Below are positions 1 through 5,390 of a DNA stretch of 5,475 bases, one piece after another. Source of the DNA: Fimenecus sp045633505 (GTDB lineage: Bacteria > Bacillota > Clostridia > Oscillospirales > Acutalibacteraceae); the NCBI GenBank assembly GCA_045633505.1, contig JAZQYK010000068.1:1-5475 (forward strand), written 5' to 3'. Under the pieces are notes generated by a model. The model was given only the letters and a program-made list of their open reading frames with translations. It searched no databases and was not told where the DNA came from. The stretch's first letter is position 1. Every line of letters starts with the position of its first letter. Both the position numbers and the translations under genes were made by a program.

Positions 1-99
1 CCCCTGAAAGGGGAGCTGTCGAGCGTATGCGAGACTGAGGGGTTTGTTGTTTAATTGAATAACCCCTCTGTCACTTCGTGACATCTCCCCTTTCAGGGG
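1..99. repeat. Palindromic interspersed repeat (MITE/REP-like), copy 1
   Basis: A non-coding element with 15-bp perfect terminal inverted repeats (1-15 and 85-99; CCCCTGAAAGGGGAG). Pairing continues inward: 1-20 pairs with 80-99 with one mismatch, and 33-44 pairs with 61-72 with one mismatch, leaving a 16-nt AT-rich apical loop (45-60). The unpaired side segments differ: 21-32 on the left, while on the right 70-82 can form a perfect local hairpin GTCAC-TTC-GTGAC. An identical copy begins at 5392, so this is a dispersed repeat. No open reading frame lies inside. It is probably a non-autonomous palindromic element mobilised in trans, or a REP-type sequence; the family cannot be named from the sequence. 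The left boundary may extend a base or two beyond the window, since copy 2 carries CT before the shared part. Confidence 0.85.
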
Positions 100-108
100 A
101 GACAAGAG

Positions 109-120
109 GGTGATATCACC
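109..120. repeat. Perfect 12-bp palindrome next to the repeat
   Basis: GGTGATATCACC is a perfect dyad 9 bases beyond the end of repeat copy 1. It could be a dimeric-protein binding site or a remnant of an insertion target. No promoter or gene next to it gives it a clear role, and a 12-bp palindrome can arise by chance. Confidence 0.3.
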
Positions 121-163
121 ATACAAAAGAGCCCGACAAACCCCAATTTATCAAACAAAAAAG

Positions 164-195
164 AAAAAAGAGCTTTCCGAGTGAAAGCTCTTTTT
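164..195 (-). terminator. Bidirectional intrinsic terminator downstream of the ABC transporter operon
   Basis: An 8-bp perfect stem, GAGCTTTC (170-177) with GAAAGCTC (183-190), has a 5-nt loop. It is flanked by six A on the left (164-169) and five T on the right (191-195), so it can act on both strands. On the minus strand it would end the ABC transporter transcript about 130 bases after the permease stop; on the plus strand it would end any transcript entering from the left. It is the only T-tract hairpin between the permease and the window edge. Confidence 0.8.
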
Positions 196-229
196 CTTGT
201 AAAAAGGAGAATGAAAATGAAAGGGGAAT

Positions 230-253
230 GGTCAAGGTCTGTTGCCCTTGACC
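230..253 (-). other. Hairpin in the 3' untranslated region of the ABC transporter operon
   Basis: GGTCAAGG (230-237) pairs perfectly with CCTTGACC (246-253) across an 8-nt loop. There is no T-tract on either side, so it is not a typical terminator. It lies between the permease stop codon (324) and the T-tract terminator, where it might stabilise the 3' end of the transcript. The rest of 254-323 is AT-rich and shows nothing recognisable. Confidence 0.5.
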
Positions 254-323
254 TTGCTTAAAGAATAACACATAAATATTGAGCAAAAATAGATATTTTT
301 TTAATATTCTGTGAATTTGAAAA

Positions 324-1559
324 TTATTTATTATTCTTTAGTGCCCTTACAATTTCATTGAATTTCGGCGGTTTGCCATACATTAAAATGCCGATTTTGT
401 AAATGGCAACTGCAAGACGGCCGATGCCATAAATTGAAATTATAAGAATAATTATGGAAATCAACGCTTCAAAATGGTTGGCTGTGCCCATAGAAATTCT
501 TGCAAACATCGCCATTGGCGAGGTGAAAGGAATATAAGAAAGCACGTTGATTATTGCGTTGTCAATATTGTCGGAACTCATAAATGAGATTATCACTACA
601 AAGCTGATAATGAAAGTAAACATAACGGGCATCGTAAGGGTGCCGACGTCTTCGAGCTTTGACGCCATTGACCCCATAGCTCCGTTCAAGAAAGCGTAAA
701 GCGCGAAGCCAAGCACGAAGAAAACGACGGTATAAACGACCAACTCAGGTGAGATGCCTGAAAACAGCGAAAGAATTTCGTTGTCTGTGAAATATTGCTT
801 ATTGAGAGAAATACAGATTGCGCCCCATACAAGCAAAGAGGCAATTTGCAAAAGTCCCGCAACCCCCGTGCCGATTACCTTGCCGAATATAAGGTTTTTC
901 GGGTCAGCAGAGGTTATAAGCAATTCCATAGCCCTTGAGCTTTTTTCGGTCGCAACGCTTTGTGCAACCATTTGACCGTAAATAAGCACGGTAATATAAA
1001 GTACCATCATGAGCAAATAAGCGTGAAAGAAACTTTGACTTTGGTCCTGACCGACAATTACGGACTCACTTATTACTGACAACGTGAGGAATTCTTCTAT
1101 CTGACTTTCTGTAAGTCCTGAGTTTGCAAGATAGTCCGCCTTATATGAAGAAAGTAACACTTCGTTGACCGTTTGTGATGTAGTGTCATATAACCCCAGA
1201 TTATTGACGATATATTTATACTCAAGAGGGGAATAAATTACGATTGCAATTTTATAATCTCCCCTTTCAACCGTTTGTTTTGCATCTTCAAGAGTGAAAC
1301 TGTTGTCAACGGTGATTTCATATTCTGTAAGGGCTTGTTGAAGATAGTCGGACAATTCTTCGTTGGAATTGTTGACTATCAACAGGCTTTGAAGCTCATC
1401 ACCGTTTAAATCAAGGGATATTTCAGCGTCTCCCAAAAATCTTGGAGAAAAAGCAACGAGGGTTATTATGACCAATACCGCTAAAGTAAGACCTATAAAC
1501 ACTTTGTTTTTGAGAAAGTTAAGAAATTCAAATTTGAATACGGTAAAAAACTGTTTCAT
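324..1559 (-). CDS. ABC transporter permease, NatB/YhaP-like (ABC-2 type)
   Basis: A 411-residue integral membrane subunit that would pair with the ATPase encoded just upstream to form an exporter. The layout is classic for the ABC2_membrane_3/NatB group: one N-terminal membrane segment (about residues 20-38), a large extracytoplasmic domain (about 43-177), then a cluster of five or six segments (about 180-202, 228-251, 271-293, 308-327, 365-387), with a possible half-helix around 335-352. The coupling-helix motif EKSSRAMELL (205-214) followed by DPKNLIFGKVIG is the NatB-family signature. The start is ATG at 1559, with GGAGGG at 1566-1571 and 6-nt spacing. It overlaps the ATPase stop by four bases (ATGA), so translation is probably coupled. 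Known relatives export sodium or drugs or are uncharacterised; the substrate here cannot be read from the sequence. Confidence 0.9.
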   Translation of the reverse strand: MKQFFTVFKFEFLNFLKNKVFIGLTLAVLVIITLVAFSPRFLGDAEISLDLNGDELQSLLIVNNSNEELSDYLQQALTEYEITVDNSFTLEDAKQTVERGDYKIAIVIYSPLEYKYIVNNLGLYDTTSQTVNEVLLSSYKADYLANSGLTESQIEEFLTLSVISESVIVGQDQSQSFFHAYLLMMVLYITVLIYGQMVAQSVATEKSSRAMELLITSADPKNLIFGKVIGTGVAGLLQIASLLVWGAICISLNKQYFTDNEILSLFSGISPELVVYTVVFFVLGFALYAFLNGAMGSMASKLEDVGTLTMPVMFTFIISFVVIISFMSSDNIDNAIINVLSYIPFTSPMAMFARISMGTANHFEALISIIILIISIYGIGRLAVAIYKIGILMYGKPPKFNEIVRALKNNK

Positions 1560-2467
1560 ATCTGTCCCTCCGTATATGCTATGAAAATTTCGTTAAGCGT
1601 AGGCTCTTTAACGTTGAAGCCGTCAATACTGTTCCCCATCGTTGAGAGTAAAGCCATTAGCTTATCCTTTGCGTTTTCATCGGAAAGCACGGCGATAACC
1701 TGCGAATTTTCCACGTACACTCGTTTGAGAAAATCACAATTCTGTGAGTTTAAAAACTCGTATATTTTATTTGCGTTGTCAGTTGAAATTTCAATGACGT
1801 TTCTTGCATAGCTTCGCTTTATATCTTTGATTGCGCCGCCAAGCACGATTTCACCGCCGTTGAGAATGAGGATATCGTCACAAAACTCCTCAATATAATT
1901 CATCTGATGACTTGAAAAAAGCACAAGACAACCCTTTTCAATCAATTCTTTCACAATGTCCTTTAAAAGACCTGCATTTACAGGGTCAAGTCCTGAAAAC
2001 GGCTCGTCAAGAATGACGATTTGGGGGTCTGTTATAAGGGTTGCAATAAGCTGGATTTTCTGCTGATTTCCCTTTGATAAGGTGTCAAGTCGGGCGTTTC
2101 TGTAATTTCTGAGCTCAAGTTTTTTGAGAAGCCCGTCCGCTCTCGCCGTAGCGGTCTTTTTATCTACACCCTGAAGCTCTGCAAAGTAAACCAACTGCTC
2201 CATAATTTTCTTTTTGGGATAAAGCCCTCTTTCTTCAGGCAAATAGCCGATTTTTACGTTTTTTGTATTTAAAGGCTCACCGTCAACAGCGACAACACCG
2301 CCGTCACCGTTGAAAACTCCCATAATAATACGGATTAACGTGGTTTTTCCCGCGCCGTTTCGGCCAAGAAGTCCTAATGCTTTGCCGCTTTCAGTAGTAA
2401 ACGAAATGCCTTTAAGAACTTGCTTTTCGCCGAAGGATTTCGTAATGTTATTAACAGTTAACAGCAA
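1556..2467 (-). CDS. ABC transporter ATP-binding protein, NatA/YhaQ-like
   Basis: Cytoplasmic ATPase subunit that powers the permease encoded downstream. Numbering from the upstream GTG at 2476, it shows Walker A GRNGAGKTT (38-46), the YLPEERGLYPK segment at the Q-loop position (78-88) typical of the NatA/YhaQ subfamily, the signature LSKGNQQK (133-140), Walker B ILDEP (155-159) with D-loop SGLDP (161-165), and the switch histidine in SSH (190). A C-terminal extension of about 85 residues matches the DUF4162-type tail of this subfamily. Start choice: the GTG at 2474-2476 overlaps its own GGAGG, so ribosome spacing is impossible. A TTG three codons later (2465-2467) lies 8 nt after GGAGG, giving about 303 residues starting at the family's usual point. 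All nucleotide-binding motifs are intact, so it should be active. Confidence 0.93.
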   Translation of the reverse strand: MLLTVNNITKSFGEKQVLKGISFTTESGKALGLLGRNGAGKTTLIRIIMGVFNGDGGVVAVDGEPLNTKNVKIGYLPEERGLYPKKKIMEQLVYFAELQGVDKKTATARADGLLKKLELRNYRNARLDTLSKGNQQKIQLIATLITDPQIVILDEPFSGLDPVNAGLLKDIVKELIEKGCLVLFSSHQMNYIEEFCDDILILNGGEIVLGGAIKDIKRSYARNVIEISTDNANKIYEFLNSQNCDFLKRVYVENSQVIAVLSDENAKDKLMALLSTMGNSIDGFNVKEPTLNEIFIAYTEGQI

Positions 2468-2497
2468 GTTTCTCACCTCCGATTTTTTATCACTTTA

Positions 2498-2525
2498 ATT
2501 ATACCACGAAAAAAGCATTTGTTAA
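2498..2525 (-). promoter_or_regulatory. Promoter of the ABC transporter operon (minus strand)
   Basis: Read on the minus strand: TTAACA (2520-2525), a 16-nt spacer, then TATAAT (2498-2503) preceded by TGG, which makes an extended -10. Transcription would begin near 2491, some 24 bases before the TTG start and just before the GGAGG. Confidence 0.75.
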
Positions 2526-2533
2526 GAAGTTTT

Positions 2534-2572
2534 TATTGTAAGAATTTTGTAATAATTATTAAAGTTTTGTAA
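2534..2572. promoter_or_regulatory. Phased TTTTGTAA-like direct repeats, possible operator
   Basis: TTTTGTAA occurs at 2545-2552 and 2565-2572, with the variant TATTGTAA at 2534-2541. The offsets are 11 and 20 bp, about one and two helical turns, so all copies face the same side of the DNA. They lie between the two divergent promoters, upstream of both -35 boxes. Direct repeats of this spacing are used by OmpR-type response regulators, but the region is very AT-rich and the match may be chance. Confidence 0.25.
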
Positions 2573-2578
2573 CATTTG

Positions 2579-2606
2579 TTGAAAGTGCAGTTTTTTTCAG
2601 TATAAT
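2579..2606 (+). promoter_or_regulatory. Promoter of the O-antigen-ligase-like gene
   Basis: TTGAAA (2579-2584), a 16-nt spacer and a perfect TATAAT (2601-2606). Transcription would start near 2613. This rules out the ATG at 2611 as the translation start and supports the ATG at 2635. Confidence 0.8.
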
Positions 2607-2634
2607 TAAAATGAATAAATGTGGGAGAATTTAT

Positions 2635-4092
2635 ATGGAATTATTCTTTAAATCAGAAACAGCAAAAAAAAGAATAGACGATATCCGTGCATTTTTGCTC
2701 AGTGACAGATGGATGATTTTATTGTCTTGCGTTGCAGGGCTTATTATGATTTTAAGCCACCGTTTTCCTGAAGCACAGATTGAAATTAAAGGAACGATTT
2801 TCTTTGCCTATATTATTGGCGCAGTTATCGTAATCAGCAACGATATGATGGCGGGACTTATTCCTTTTATGCTCACTTATCTTATAGCCATAAAGTGCTA
2901 TGACTCTTTTGACAAGTTTATGCAGTACAAATGGTTTGTAATTCCCATTGTGGTAATGCTTTTGTTCCATCTTATTGCATATTTTAAGCCGTTAAAGGCA
3001 AAGGGCTCTCAATTCAAACCCATGCTTTTCGTGTCCATAGCCATTGTGCTGGGCGGTATTGGATTTATTTCAACTGAAGAATATTTTTCAGGTACGTCAA
3101 TTTATCACATGTTGGGTTTAGGCTTCGGAATGTTGCTTCTTTATTGCTATTTTTATGCGCATATTGATATGAATAACAGATATTCCGTAACTAAAAAACT
3201 TACGGAAATAATGGTTATGACAGGTCTGATGGCATCGTTTATGGTGTTCTCATATTACTTAATAAACATCAATCAGGTGCTTGACGTGCGTGGCATTATT
3301 TATATGCAATGGCGAAATAACTGCTCAACAATTTTGATGATAACAATTCCATTTGCATTTATGATGGCAAACAAAAAATCCTACTCTACAATATTCGGCT
3401 TTTTGTTCTATCTTGCAATTTTACTTACGGGCTCACGCGGGGGAATGGTTTTCGGTACGGTTGAGCTTGTAATGTGTATCATTATGTTTATGCTTTATGA
3501 CAGAAGACGAAGACTTGCTTATGTGTTTATCTGTATCTGCATTGTATTCGGTTTCTTTGCATTCACACCTGAGATTACACAGTTTTTAGGATATACTCTC
3601 GACAGATTGTTTACAGCCATAAACGGCTTTTTGATGGGCGAAAGCACAGAAATTCGTGCAATCCATTATGCAAGAGGTATAAACGACTTCCTCAATCATC
3701 CGATTTTTGGTACGGGACTCGGATATATGGGCAACCGTGACGTCCACGCGTCAAAAGAATTTGCGCTTTGCTGGTACCATTGTGAGCCAATTCAGATTAT
3801 TGCAAGTTTCGGCTCCGTTGGTGTTATCGCTTTTGTATATCAATTAGTTAAGAGAAATATGTTGATTTGGAGAAAAGCAACACTTTTCAATATGACGATT
3901 TTCTTGTCATATATAAGCCTTGAAATGATGTCACTTGTAAATCCGGGTATCCTTTGTCCGTTGCCATATTTAATGCTTATCACCTTGTTTATGGTAGTTG
4001 TGGAAAAGTGCGACGGTGAATATCAGGAGAAGTTATATATTACCGCAAAACAAAGAATAAAAGAATTTAGAAACAAACGAGAAAACTCTTGA
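2635..4092 (+). CDS. O-antigen ligase/polymerase-like membrane protein (Wzy_C type)
   Basis: A 485-residue polytopic protein with about 12-14 predicted membrane segments, likely acting at the outer face of the cytoplasmic membrane on lipid-linked glycans. The hallmarks of the Wzy_C/O-antigen ligase fold are present: LTGSRGG (264-270, numbering from 2635) at the start of a membrane helix, then a large extracytoplasmic loop (about 315-385) with the conserved Arg in EIRA (341), HPIFGTGLGY (355-364) and WYHCEP (380-385, His 382), followed by ASFGSVGVIAFVYQ in the next helix. In Gram-positives such proteins polymerise or transfer capsule or wall polysaccharides; which of these applies here is unknown. 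The start is ATG at 2635, with GGGAG at 2623-2627 and 7-nt spacing; an in-frame ATG at 2611 sits too close to the promoter. The C-terminal 30 residues are basic and cytoplasmic. No glycosyltransferase or flippase genes are adjacent. Confidence 0.8.
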   Translation: MELFFKSETAKKRIDDIRAFLLSDRWMILLSCVAGLIMILSHRFPEAQIEIKGTIFFAYIIGAVIVISNDMMAGLIPFMLTYLIAIKCYDSFDKFMQYKWFVIPIVVMLLFHLIAYFKPLKAKGSQFKPMLFVSIAIVLGGIGFISTEEYFSGTSIYHMLGLGFGMLLLYCYFYAHIDMNNRYSVTKKLTEIMVMTGLMASFMVFSYYLININQVLDVRGIIYMQWRNNCSTILMITIPFAFMMANKKSYSTIFGFLFYLAILLTGSRGGMVFGTVELVMCIIMFMLYDRRRRLAYVFICICIVFGFFAFTPEITQFLGYTLDRLFTAINGFLMGESTEIRAIHYARGINDFLNHPIFGTGLGYMGNRDVHASKEFALCWYHCEPIQIIASFGSVGVIAFVYQLVKRNMLIWRKATLFNMTIFLSYISLEMMSLVNPGILCPLPYLMLITLFMVVVEKCDGEYQEKLYITAKQRIKEFRNKRENS

Positions 4093-4110
4093 CTTTCAGG
4101 AGTTTTCTTG
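4081..4110 (+). terminator. Hairpin spanning the ligase-like gene stop codon, weak terminator candidate
   Basis: GAAAACTC (4081-4088) pairs with GAGTTTTC (4100-4107). The stem can extend inward through a T-G wobble to 11 bp with the loop ACTTT. The stop codon (4090-4092) lies within the hairpin. The following sequence, TTGTTATAAT, is only moderately T-rich, so termination would be partial at best. The same bases contain the next promoter. Confidence 0.45.
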
Positions 4111-4117
4111 TTATAAT
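4089..4117 (+). promoter_or_regulatory. Promoter of the rpsF-ssb-rpsR operon
   Basis: TTGACT (4089-4094), a 17-nt spacer and TATAAT (4112-4117), with TG at -15/-14 giving an extended -10. This is close to the strongest vegetative consensus, as expected for ribosomal protein genes. The -35 box overlaps the upstream gene's TGA stop. Transcription should start near 4124, leaving an untranslated leader of about 84 nt. Confidence 0.85.
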
Positions 4118-4155
4118 GCATATTTGCTATGAAGAAAAATATCAATTCATCGCAA

Positions 4156-4199
4156 TCCTTCCCCCAAGGATGAGTTTGGGGGCAAAGTCCACAAGGAGG
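4156..4199 (+). promoter_or_regulatory. rpsF leader: Structured rpsF leader, candidate autoregulatory region
   Basis: CCCCCAA (4161-4167) pairs with TTGGGGG (4176-4182) around an 8-nt loop. TCCTT (4156-4160) can instead pair with AAGGA at 4166-4170, or with AAGGA at 4193-4197, which is part of the ribosome binding site. These three pairings partly exclude each other, so the leader could switch between an open and a closed state. The S6:S18 complex is known to repress its own operon in several bacteria through an mRNA motif with a bulged CCG. I see no CCG in this leader, so it is not a clear match to that motif. Confidence 0.4.
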
Positions 4200-4207
4200 T
4201 GTAAAGA

Positions 4208-4486
4208 ATGTCAAAATACGAGACTATTATGGTTTTCTCACTTAAGAACGGTGAAGAAAAAGCAAAAGAGCTTATGGAATCTTTCAAGGCTCTTATCGAG
4301 TCAAACGGCACTCTTGAAAGCGTTGATGAGTGGGGCAAGAGAAAAGTTGCTTACCTTATGGATGACGAGGCTGAAGGCTACTATGTTCTCTATAATTATG
4401 AGGCAGAAGCAGGCTTCCCGGCAGAGCTTGACCGTAAGGCAAAAATCACTGACGGTGTTCTCAGAACATTGATTGTTAAGAAGTAA
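4208..4486 (+). CDS. rpsF: 30S ribosomal protein bS6
   Basis: A 92-residue bS6, close to the usual bacterial length. It sits on the 30S platform, where it forms a heterodimer with S18 that binds the central domain of 16S rRNA. The sequence shows the family pattern: KYETIMVF as the first strand (3-10), a helix over about 15-33, WGKRKVAYLMDDEAEGYYVLYN across the middle strands (42-63), and the closing LDRKAKITDGVLRTLIVKK (74-92). The C-terminus stops soon after the last strand, without the acidic tail seen in enterobacterial S6. The start is ATG at 4208, with AAGGAGG at 4193-4199 and 8-nt spacing. It is the first gene of the rpsF-ssb-rpsR operon; the gap to ssb is only 15 bases. Confidence 0.97.
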   Translation: MSKYETIMVFSLKNGEEKAKELMESFKALIESNGTLESVDEWGKRKVAYLMDDEAEGYYVLYNYEAEAGFPAELDRKAKITDGVLRTLIVKK

Positions 4487-4501
4487 TCGGAGGTAAAGAA
4501 A

Positions 4502-4969
4502 ATGTTAAACACAGCAATTATTATGGGCAGACTCACTGCCGACCCCGAACTTCGTAAGACAACAAGCGGGCTTTCCGTTACATCATTTACAGTTGCAGTT
4601 GACCGTAACTACAAAAGCGGTGATGAAAGACAGACTGACTTCATCAACGTAACTGCATGGCGTGGTACTGCTGATTTTGTTTCAACTTATTTTAAGAAGG
4701 GACAGATGATTGCAGTTCAGGGTTCAATCCAGACACGTAATTATGAAGATAAGAACGGAAATAAGCGCACAGCAGTTGAAATCGTTGCAGACAACGTTTC
4801 ATTCTGCGGCAGCAAAAACGAAGGCGGCAACACATACGGTGCAGTAAGAAGTGATTCAGCTCCGGCTGTTTCTTATCAAAGCGCTGATGCAGGCAGCTTC
4901 TCAGTTTTACCCGATGACAACCAGGGATTTCCTTTCGGTGCAGATGATGACGAAGGACTCCCATTCTGA
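4502..4969 (+). CDS. ssb: Single-stranded DNA-binding protein SSB
   Basis: A 155-residue SSB that coats single-stranded DNA in replication, recombination and repair and recruits partner proteins through its C-terminal tip. The OB-fold covers residues 1-105: MLNTAIIMGRLTADPELR (1-18), then SVTSFTVAVDRNY (25-37), TDFINVTAWRGTADFV (45-60), KGQMIAVQGSIQTRNYED (66-83) and VEIVADNVSFCG (92-103). A linker rich in Ser, Ala and Gly follows (104-136). The tail is unusual in carrying two tip-like motifs, DDNQGFPF (138-145) and the true end DDDEGLPF (148-155). The start is ATG at 4502, with GGAGG at 4489-4493 and 8-nt spacing. Its place between rpsF and rpsR is the standard bacterial order, which makes this the chromosomal housekeeping SSB. 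Confidence 0.97.
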   Translation: MLNTAIIMGRLTADPELRKTTSGLSVTSFTVAVDRNYKSGDERQTDFINVTAWRGTADFVSTYFKKGQMIAVQGSIQTRNYEDKNGNKRTAVEIVADNVSFCGSKNEGGNTYGAVRSDSAPAVSYQSADAGSFSVLPDDNQGFPFGADDDEGLPF

Positions 4970-4997
4970 TTTTATTCTGAAATAGGAGGAAACTATA

Positions 4998-5240
4998 ATG
5001 GCATACGATAAGAATGCAAGACCAAACAGAAAAGGTCGCAAAAAAGTTTGTGCATTTTGTGTAGAAAAAGTTGAAAAAATCGACTATAAAGATACAGCAA
5101 AGCTCCGCCGTTACACTTCAGAAAGAGCAAAGATTCTTCCTCGTCGTGTTACAGGCACTTGTGCATACCACCAGAGAGAGCTTACAACAGCTATCAAGAG
5201 AGCAAGACAGATTGCTCTTATGCCTTACACAAATGACTAA
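4998..5240 (+). CDS. rpsR: 30S ribosomal protein bS18, Zn-binding (C+) form
   Basis: An 80-residue bS18, the S6 partner on the 30S platform. Its N-terminus is basic (KNARPNRKGRKK, 5-16), followed by the core IDYKDTAKLRRYTSERAKILPRR (28-50) and GTCAYHQRELTTAIKRARQIALMPY (53-77), all typical of the family. Four potential zinc ligands are present: C18 and C21 in VCAFC, and C55 and H58 in CAYH. That marks the zinc-ligand (C+) type rather than the cysteine-free paralogue that some bacteria express when zinc is scarce. The start is ATG at 4998, with AGGAGG at 4984-4989 and 8-nt spacing, 28 bases after ssb. Translation ends at tandem stops TAATAA, and an intrinsic terminator follows. Confidence 0.97.
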   Translation: MAYDKNARPNRKGRKKVCAFCVEKVEKIDYKDTAKLRRYTSERAKILPRRVTGTCAYHQRELTTAIKRARQIALMPYTND

Positions 5241-5250
5241 TAAAAACCGG

Positions 5251-5274
5251 CGTCCTGAAAAGGACGGCTTTTTT
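5251..5274 (+). terminator. Intrinsic terminator of the rpsF-ssb-rpsR operon
   Basis: CGTCCT (5251-5256) pairs with AGGACG (5261-5266) around a GAAA tetraloop. One further G-C pair follows beyond a mismatch, and then a run of six T (5269-5274). It lies 10 bases after the rpsR stop, with no gene behind it, so it should close the operon. Confidence 0.9.
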
Positions 5275-5287
5275 ATTTAATGAATAG

Positions 5288-5312
5288 TGAATAAAGAATA
5301 ATGAATAAAGAA
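5288..5312. repeat. Short AT-rich direct repeat
   Basis: TGAATAAAGAA occurs at 5288-5298 and again at 5302-5312, with a degenerate copy (TGAATAGTGAA) just before, starting at 5281. The period is 14 bases between the two exact copies. This is low-complexity spacer sequence after the operon terminator. The remainder, 5313-5390, shows no gene or recognisable signal. Confidence 0.4.
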
Positions 5313-5390
5313 CGATTTTGGAATTGCGTTGCTGATTATAAATTTGAATTTGTCGGGATGTTTATGACACCAATATGGTCGGTTCTCGGC

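Noticed and set aside
211..261. Tiny plus-strand reading frame (14-16 codons) with GGAG ahead of it
   Set aside because: It lies directly behind a strong terminator, has no promoter of its own, precedes no plus-strand gene, and its sequence is largely taken up by the 230-253 hairpin.
2310..2498. Plus-strand frame opposite the ATPase N-terminus
   Set aside because: It is antisense to the Walker A region, whose conservation explains the open frame.
2611..2634. Upstream ATG at 2611 as start of the O-antigen-ligase-like protein
   Set aside because: It lies 5 bases after the TATAAT box, at or before the predicted transcription start, and has no ribosome binding site; ATG at 2635 has both.
4161..4182. 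CCCCCAA/TTGGGGG hairpin as an attenuator-type terminator before rpsF
   Set aside because: The stem is followed by CAAAGTCC rather than a T-run, so intrinsic termination is unlikely; a role in translation control fits better.
4089..4472. 127-codon plus-strand frame overlapping rpsF
   Set aside because: It begins inside the rpsF promoter, lacks a ribosome binding site, and covers rpsF, a certain gene, in another frame; its composition looks like out-of-frame translation.
4692..4964. 90-codon minus-strand frame opposite ssb
   Set aside because: It is antisense to a certain gene, rich in His, Cys and Arg as expected from reverse reading, and has no recognisable domain.
5071..5280. 69-codon plus-strand frame overlapping rpsR and its terminator
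   Set aside because: It runs through the rpsR terminator hairpin and overlaps a certain ribosomal protein gene in another frame.
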